Assembly (NCBI GenBank): GCA_964415525.1
Contig: CAYQAS010000005.1
Location: 1 to 64,000 of the forward strand
Length of the DNA stretch: 64,000 bases
Origin: CAZPUI01 sp964415525
GTDB taxonomy: Bacteria > Acidobacteriota > Holophagae > Holophagales > Holophagaceae
Direction of reading: 5' to 3'
Numbering within the stretch: the first letter of the stretch is position 1; the number at the start of each line of letters is the position of its first letter. The position numbers and the translations under genes are program-made. The notes below the pieces were generated by a model, which was not told the origin of the DNA, made no database searches, and worked only from the letters and a program-made list of their open reading frames with translations. This document shows, in pieces, positions 59,541 through 64,000 of this stretch.

Positions 59541-61252
59541 ATCAGCGCCACCAACCCGGCGATGAAGAAGGACAGCTCCAAGGGGGGCTGGAAGCGGCTG
59601 TGCCCGACACTGAAGCGCTCGTGATAGAGCCACCAGTGGAGGGGCGGATAGGCGGCGGCCAGCAGCAGGACGACCGCAGCCAGCATCTCGCGCAGCGCAA
59701 ATGCCTGTAATCCACTCGCCAGCACCAGGAACGCCGCGACCCCGAGGAAGGCCATCATCACGCCCTTGGCGGCCCGGCGGCCGATGAGAATCGGGAGCGT
59801 TTCCAGGCCCAGGATGCGGTCGTTCTGCATATCCCGCAGGTTGTGAATCGTGGTGCGGGCGAAGGCCAGGGCCGCGGTAAAGACCACTGCAGCCCAGGCA
59901 CGCAGGTCCCAGGAGTGCCCCGCATCCAGCACCGGGAGCACCACGAGCACCAGGGCCAGCGCAACGGCCACGAGCAGTTCCTTCGAGCCGGGAATGCTCT
60001 GGAAGGAGAAGCTCACGGAGCCAAAGACCATCTTGCGAGAGTAGAGCAACCCCGCCACGGAAGCACCCGCCATGGTCACGAAGGCCCAGAGCCCGAGCAT
60101 CGCCGAAACGCTTAGTGCCAGAGCAAGGCTCGCGGTGCCGATGGCGAGAAGGAATGGACGATGCCGCGACAGGAAACGGGCCTCCGCGGGTCCCTTGACG
60201 GAAACAGAGGCAGGATTCAGATAGGGCGCCAGGAGATACATCGCCAGGACATAACCGATGGCAGCGAGGGCCGGCAGGACGCGGAAGGAGAGCCCCAGCC
60301 AGTGCAGGATGCCAAACGAGGTGGCACCCGCGCCCAGGGCCAGCAGCAGCGGCGTTCCCAGCACTTCGCGGTAGACGCGCCCCGCCACTCCGGGTCCCTT
60401 GCCGTGTTGCTCAAGCACATCCACGACCTCTTCCACCAGCCAAGTCGGGGTGCTCGCGCCCGCCAGGACACCCAGGGTCTCGTCGCCCCGAAATTTCGTC
60501 ATGTCCAGTTCTGCGGCGGTCTCGATGTACTGCACCGGTCTGCCGCGCCGTTCCGCCAGTTCGACCAGGTGGCGCGTGTTGGCACTGTTGCGACCACCGA
60601 CCACCACGACGGCATCCACCGCAGCGGTGATCCGCTCCGCCTCGCCCTGCCGCGTCCAGGTGTCGGCGCAGATGGTGTTCTCGATGATGCAGTCCTCGCT
60701 GCGGGTGCGGATGTAATCGCTGATGGTGTCGAAGTCCTCCAGCGTGAAGGTGGTCTGGGCTACCACCAGCACCTTTTTTAGCTGCTCATCCGTAAGGGCT
60801 TTCGCCTCCTCCAGATTTGCCACGATGACAGAGCCATGTTCCGCAAAGCTGCGGTGCGCCACGCTCTCCGCATGACCGTTCAAGCCGAGAATGACGGTGA
60901 AGTAACCCTTGGGACTCCAACGCTTGATTCGGCTATGGACCTTGGCCACTTCGGGACAGGTCGCGTTCACGATCTCGAGCTTGCCTTGCTTGGCGCGCTC
61001 CTTCAGCCCCCGCAGGTCCTGAATGGGAATGCCGTGGGCACGGATGACCACGGTGCCGTCCCGCACGGCTGCCGGGTTCTCCGCGGCGGAGACCCCCCGC
61101 TTGCCGATCAACTCCAGCGCCTGGGGATTGTGGATCAGCGGCCCCAGGGTCTGCACATGCCCATCGCCGCGCGCGCTGGCTTCCAGCACCGCGTCCATGG
61201 CCCTTCGCACGCCCCAGCAGAATCCCGCCGTCTTCGCCAGCACCACCTTCAT
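59537..61252 (-). CDS. ispH: IspH (HMBPP reductase) fused to a UbiA-like prenyltransferase domain
   Basis: 571 residues. Residues ~1-285 are IspH, the last enzyme of the MEP pathway, with three Fe-S cysteines in AGFCWGVRRA, VNATCPEVAKVH and NTICADTWTRQGE, plus HNPQ, RAHG and NGHAES for substrate. Residues ~295-571 are seven to nine hydrophobic helices resembling UbiA: LLYSRKMV, and the second Asp motif in HNLRDMQNDRILGLETLP. The first Asp-rich motif (NDxxDxxxD) is not seen; that place reads LNPASVSVKGPAEA. The fusion joins precursor synthesis to a membrane prenyltransferase-like module. ATG 61250-61252. Confidence 0.88.
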   Translation of the reverse strand: MKVVLAKTAGFCWGVRRAMDAVLEASARGDGHVQTLGPLIHNPQALELIGKRGVSAAENPAAVRDGTVVIRAHGIPIQDLRGLKERAKQGKLEIVNATCPEVAKVHSRIKRWSPKGYFTVILGLNGHAESVAHRSFAEHGSVIVANLEEAKALTDEQLKKVLVVAQTTFTLEDFDTISDYIRTRSEDCIIENTICADTWTRQGEAERITAAVDAVVVVGGRNSANTRHLVELAERRGRPVQYIETAAELDMTKFRGDETLGVLAGASTPTWLVEEVVDVLEQHGKGPGVAGRVYREVLGTPLLLALGAGATSFGILHWLGLSFRVLPALAAIGYVLAMYLLAPYLNPASVSVKGPAEARFLSRHRPFLLAIGTASLALALSVSAMLGLWAFVTMAGASVAGLLYSRKMVFGSVSFSFQSIPGSKELLVAVALALVLVVLPVLDAGHSWDLRAWAAVVFTAALAFARTTIHNLRDMQNDRILGLETLPILIGRRAAKGVMMAFLGVAAFLVLASGLQAFALREMLAAVVLLLAAAYPPLHWWLYHERFSVGHSRFQPPLELSFFIAGLVALI

Positions 61253-61411
61253 GGAGACTCCAGAAACTCGACCGTTTCAGTCAACAAGATACCTTGACCC
61301 GCATCCGACACCAAATCATCCGCCATCCTTGGGATGCCGGTAAAAAGGCTGGCACCAATGGGCGTCTTTTCAGTACCTTGATCCGTTGGTTCTTCTTTGG
61401 GTATTTGACCT

Positions 61412-61846
61412 ATGGCGGCTCCCCTGCTTCCCGTGACTCTCACCTGCAACACGGATCTTCGGTTCATCGACCTGATCCAGGTTGTCGGATCCGAACTGTT
61501 GAAGCACATGAGCTTCAGCCACGAGGATGGCGAGCGGATGTGGCTGGCGATCCAGGAAGGCATCGCCAATGCAATGCGCCATGGGAACAAGCTGGACAAG
61601 AAGAAGCTGGTCAAGGTGACCTTCACCCCCAGCCACCAGCGCATCGAGATCCGCATCGAGGACGAAGGCAAGGGTGTGGATCTGGACAAGATCCCCAATC
61701 CGAACCTTCCGGAAAACCTGCTTAAGCCCTGCGGTCGTGGCGTCTATTTCATGAAACAAGTCATGGATTCCGTGGAGATGTTCACCACGGAAACGGGTAC
61801 CGCACTCGTGCTGATGAAGCACCGGCACGCCCAGGAACCCGCCTGA
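61412..61846 (+). CDS. RsbW/SpoIIAB-type ATP-binding protein
   Basis: 144 residues, a HATPase_c_2 domain. N box IQEGIANAMRHGNK, G1 region EDEGKGVDLDKIP, lid GRGVYFMKQVMDSVEM. These serine kinase anti-sigma factors phosphorylate STAS antagonists and hold sigma or other partners. No sigma factor is adjacent. The ribosome binding site is weak; the frame opens at 61412. A small basic protein follows after 97 bp. Confidence 0.9.
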   Translation: MAAPLLPVTLTCNTDLRFIDLIQVVGSELLKHMSFSHEDGERMWLAIQEGIANAMRHGNKLDKKKLVKVTFTPSHQRIEIRIEDEGKGVDLDKIPNPNLPENLLKPCGRGVYFMKQVMDSVEMFTTETGTALVLMKHRHAQEPA

Positions 61847-61943
61847 TCCTTTTCCCACGCGGCGTTTCGGCTTGGTGTGCGGTGATACCGCGGCTATGCT
61901 GGGAGGTCCGGGCCCTGGTAGCCCACAGGAGTCTCCACCCCAC

Positions 61944-62345
61944 ATGAGCAAGCGCACCTTCGGAAGCCTGGCTGACCTCGCAAAGATCATGGAGGCGGCA
62001 GCAGATCCACACTCGATGGTCCGCGAGGATCGCCCCACCCCTAAGGCCCTGGCCAAGAAGGCCTCTCCCGAGCGGAAGATCAAGGCCGTCGATCCCAAGC
62101 GGAAGGCCTGGTACGACCGGCGCCTCCGGGAGCAGGCCGAGAAGGCGGCAGTTGCCGTCGCTCCGACCACTCCCCGTCCCGAAACAACCGCTGCGCCCCA
62201 GCCGGATCTGACCCGCGGGGTTGTGTCCAAGGTGGGTGGAACGCTGCTTCAGGTGCTGGCGGATGCTGGCAAGCCAAAGCAAGGCGAAGACCCAAAGAAG
62301 CGGCCTGAAGCTTGGCGTCGCAAACCCGGCGATCCGATCTTCTAG
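61944..62345 (+). CDS. Small basic protein, unknown
   Basis: 133 residues, rich in Lys, Arg, Pro and Ala. No family recognised. The first ~25 residues (FGSLADLAKIMEAA) form a likely amphipathic helix; the middle (KRKAWYDRRLREQAEKAA) is helical and strongly basic; the rest looks disordered. Could bind nucleic acid. AGGAG lies 14 bp before the ATG, a rather long spacing. It lies downstream of the RsbW-type gene and might be co-transcribed. Confidence 0.6.
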   Translation: MSKRTFGSLADLAKIMEAAADPHSMVREDRPTPKALAKKASPERKIKAVDPKRKAWYDRRLREQAEKAAVAVAPTTPRPETTAAPQPDLTRGVVSKVGGTLLQVLADAGKPKQGEDPKKRPEAWRRKPGDPIF

Positions 62346-62366
62346 AAACCTTCTCCCAATTCAGAT

Positions 62367-62396
62367 GTGAGCCCGTGTCCTTCGATGCGGGCTCAC
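62367..62396. terminator. Bidirectional terminator hairpin
   Basis: GTGAGCCCG (62367-62375) pairs exactly with CGGGCTCAC (62388-62396) around a 12-nt loop. It lies between convergent genes and overlaps the stop codon of the HisF-like gene. Confidence 0.65.
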
Positions 62397-63004
62397 GTGC
62401 GTACGCGGAGCCCGGCACCCACCAGCAGATCCTTCACAGCTCTGAAGGGAACCGTCGAGCCGGGCTCCCGAATCCAGCCGTCCCCTCCGCTCAAGAGCCA
62501 GTCGCCGAGCGAGGGGAGTTCTTCCCCGTCGGCCCGCATCACGACATGGATGGGCAACCTCGCCAGAGCCTCGGCAACATCGGTATCCATGGATCCCGCA
62601 TGCGTGGCGATGAGCTCCCTAAAACCAGCTTCCTGCAGGGCGGTTGCCCGTTCCAACCAGGCCATCGGGTCCGCCCCCAGATGAATCCCCAGGCGAAGGG
62701 TTCCCAGGGTTTCTTGCAAGTGGCGCAGAGCATTCTCGGCCTCGAAGTCCACCACCAGTCGGCTGGCACCTGCTTCGAGCAGACGAATTCCGGCATCTGG
62801 CCCCCAGGAACCGAGCCACACGTTCAAAGGCAGATCCACGTGGCTTCCCAGCAGTCGCACCGCGGCCTCGGCCGCCTCAATATCTGTGCATCCCACAAGA
62901 CAGAGTTCATCCGCACCTTCAAAGGCCAAGCGATTCGCTTGGGCCTCGAGGCTGTCCTGCATCTGAGCTGCATCGAGCCCGCCGATAAGCCGCTTCGTCA
63001 CCAT
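62393..63004 (-). CDS. Degenerate HisF-like TIM-barrel protein
   Basis: 203 residues, against ~250 for HisF. The start resembles HisF (KRLIGGLDAA for KRIIPCLDV, then EGADELCLVG), and the eight strand positions can be followed. The phosphate-binding glycine motifs are gone: PLNVWLGS stands where HisF has PLTVGGGI, and IHVVMRAD where it has VIASGGAG. The active-site Asp of strand 1 is kept; that of strand 5 is uncertain. Begins 3 bp after the HisH-like stop codon. The pairing suggests a HisH/HisF-derived complex with a new role. I would not call it imidazole glycerol phosphate synthase. Confidence 0.65.
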   Translation of the reverse strand: MVTKRLIGGLDAAQMQDSLEAQANRLAFEGADELCLVGCTDIEAAEAAVRLLGSHVDLPLNVWLGSWGPDAGIRLLEAGASRLVVDFEAENALRHLQETLGTLRLGIHLGADPMAWLERATALQEAGFRELIATHAGSMDTDVAEALARLPIHVVMRADGEELPSLGDWLLSGGDGWIREPGSTVPFRAVKDLLVGAGLRVRT

Positions 63005-63007
63005 GAA

Positions 63008-63628
63008 TCACCCTCGCGATTCCGCCGGAATCATCCCTTGGGCTCGCAGCAGCCGCTGCAACACCAGGCGCCCCATGGCCCCGGACTGCGGCAGGCGGGC
63101 CTGGCATCCCATCACTTTCCCCCGCACGGACAGCACCGCAAAGGGCCTGCCGTGGCGGGCCTCCCAGCAGGTAGAGGCGTCTGATTCCAGGGCGTAGCTA
63201 TGCTGGAACTGCAACCAGAGCCCTTCTGGATCGGGTAACGCGCCCAGTACTCGGCATTGCCGCACAGGGCTCCAGCCCAGATGGGGGACCTTCACGCCAG
63301 GCCCCAACCGGTGGGCATAGCCCGGTAGCAGCCCGAGGCCGCTCTCCCGAGGGGCCTCTTCGCTGCCTTCCGCGAGCAGGTGCATGGCCCCGTCCAGGGC
63401 TAGGAAGGGAATGCCATCCGAGAGCATTTGAGGCAGCTCTCGCCACCAGCCCGACCGCCTCAGCCATGTACTCGCCTGCTCGAAGGGGATACAGGAGGTC
63501 AGCAGGATGCCCCGGACAGCGGGAAGATCATGAGGGCGTTCCGCGAGCACATGCGGCAGCCCCAGCCGATCAAGGGCGTGCCCGAGCGGAGTGTAGGACG
63601 AGGGATCCAGAACCGGTAGAACGATCAC
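63008..63628 (-). CDS. HisH-like glutamine amidotransferase homologue without catalytic residues
   Basis: 206 residues from GTG 63628. The HisH scaffold is clear: GLGLLPGYAHRLGPGVKVPHLGW, FQHSYAL and PQSGAMGRLVLQRLL. The nucleophile loop, ICLGMQ in HisH, reads LDGAMH here, so Cys is replaced. The distal HPE motif (QFHPEKSG) reads QARLPQSG, so His and Glu are lost as well. It cannot hydrolyse glutamine by the known mechanism. Sits between a HAD phosphatase gene and a degenerate HisF gene with almost no spacing. Confidence 0.8.
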   Translation of the reverse strand: MIVLPVLDPSSYTPLGHALDRLGLPHVLAERPHDLPAVRGILLTSCIPFEQASTWLRRSGWWRELPQMLSDGIPFLALDGAMHLLAEGSEEAPRESGLGLLPGYAHRLGPGVKVPHLGWSPVRQCRVLGALPDPEGLWLQFQHSYALESDASTCWEARHGRPFAVLSVRGKVMGCQARLPQSGAMGRLVLQRLLRAQGMIPAESRG

Positions 63629-64000
63629 CTACCGCTCATCGGCCCAGATCGCGACTCCCTTCAACACCGGAAGCAGGGCTGGCAAAGATTCCGCCTCGAG
63701 GTCTCCCGCCGTCAGGAAACCTGCACGATCCGGTCCGACCCCAGCAAAGGTCCACCTACGCGAGGGACAGGCCTCCCGTGCCCGCTGAAGGCATACGGCG
63801 TCATCCCGCGTATCCCCGACAAACACAATGGAATGCGCGCCATACCGCTCTGCCAATTCCAGCAGCCCCTTGGGCTCGGGTTTCCGGTATTCCGGAGCGC
63901 TGTCGCAGACGGCTGGGAGTTCGAAACCCAATACCCCGAATGCCAGATCCAATTCCTCCGGAGGCCGTCCAGTCAGGATGGCGAGGGTCGCTGGAACATC
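63629..64000 (-). CDS. HAD-superfamily phosphatase, C-terminal part
   Basis: The last ~123 residues of a HAD subfamily IA hydrolase; the N-terminus is beyond the window. Motif II in AILTGRP (Thr), motif III Lys in YRKPEP, motif IV in FVGDTRDDAV. The sequence resembles a HAD group reported near histidine genes; a role as histidinol-phosphatase is possible but unproven. Stop codon adjoins the GTG of the HisH-like gene, so they are one operon. Confidence 0.8.
   Translation of the reverse strand, partial: DVPATLAILTGRPPEELDLAFGVLGFELPAVCDSAPEYRKPEPKGLLELAERYGAHSIVFVGDTRDDAVCLQRAREACPSRRWTFAGVGPDRAGFLTAGDLEAESLPALLPVLKGVAIWADER

Overview
The window is high-GC DNA with tightly packed genes, many of them coupled by 4-nt stop/start overlaps. 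The gene mix points to a Gram-negative, free-living chemoheterotroph: succinyl-CoA synthetase, acetate kinase, glutamine synthetase, a TonB-dependent receptor, a type IV pilus ATPase, c-type cytochrome and bacteriohemerythrin. An exceptional number of two-component proteins fits this. The style is that of Acidobacteriota class Holophagae (Geothrix/Holophaga), but that is my inference from gene content and not a marker-gene result. Two runs of N (56598-56607 and 58778-58877) show a draft assembly.

Layout. 1-5 kb: the start of an ornithine aminotransferase gene, a carotenoid hydratase-like membrane protein and a secreted thermolysin-type protease with four Ig repeats. 5-15 kb: SpoIID/SPOR protein, ackA, a 1377-residue hybrid histidine kinase, and glnA with a leader hairpin. 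15-25 kb: STAS protein, short-chain dehydrogenase, a secreted three-repeat protein, a beta-propeller sensor kinase, an M1 peptidase and PilT. 25-30.7 kb: sucCD, a monoheme cytochrome, a CsgG/TPR/SHOCT lipoprotein-like protein, an HxlR regulator divergent from a nitroreductase, and bacteriohemerythrin.

30.8-55 kb is one long signalling island. A first plus-strand operon (32.0-39.9 kb) makes a REC-PAS kinase, a REC-HDOD protein, two REC proteins fused to HD-GYP-like domains without metal ligands, a stand-alone receiver and a hybrid kinase. A minus-strand operon (48.9-39.9 kb) reads TonB receptor, YfiR-like protein, CHASE-type kinase, receiver, and a 1394-residue PAS/GAF kinase. A second plus-strand operon (51.1-55.0 kb) reads corrinoid-binding protein, URO-D/MtaA-like protein, a DUF1638-GAF-histidine kinase fusion and a receiver. 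I think this last one is the most novel system here: a corrinoid/methyltransferase module wired into a two-component pathway.

55-64 kb: tRNA-Leu(CAA), a 2-oxoacid dehydrogenase E2 gene broken by an assembly gap with a duplicated segment, gatA, elbB, an IspH-UbiA fusion, an RsbW-type ATPase, a small basic protein, and an operon of a HAD phosphatase, a HisH homologue that has lost its catalytic residues, and a degenerate HisF-like barrel.
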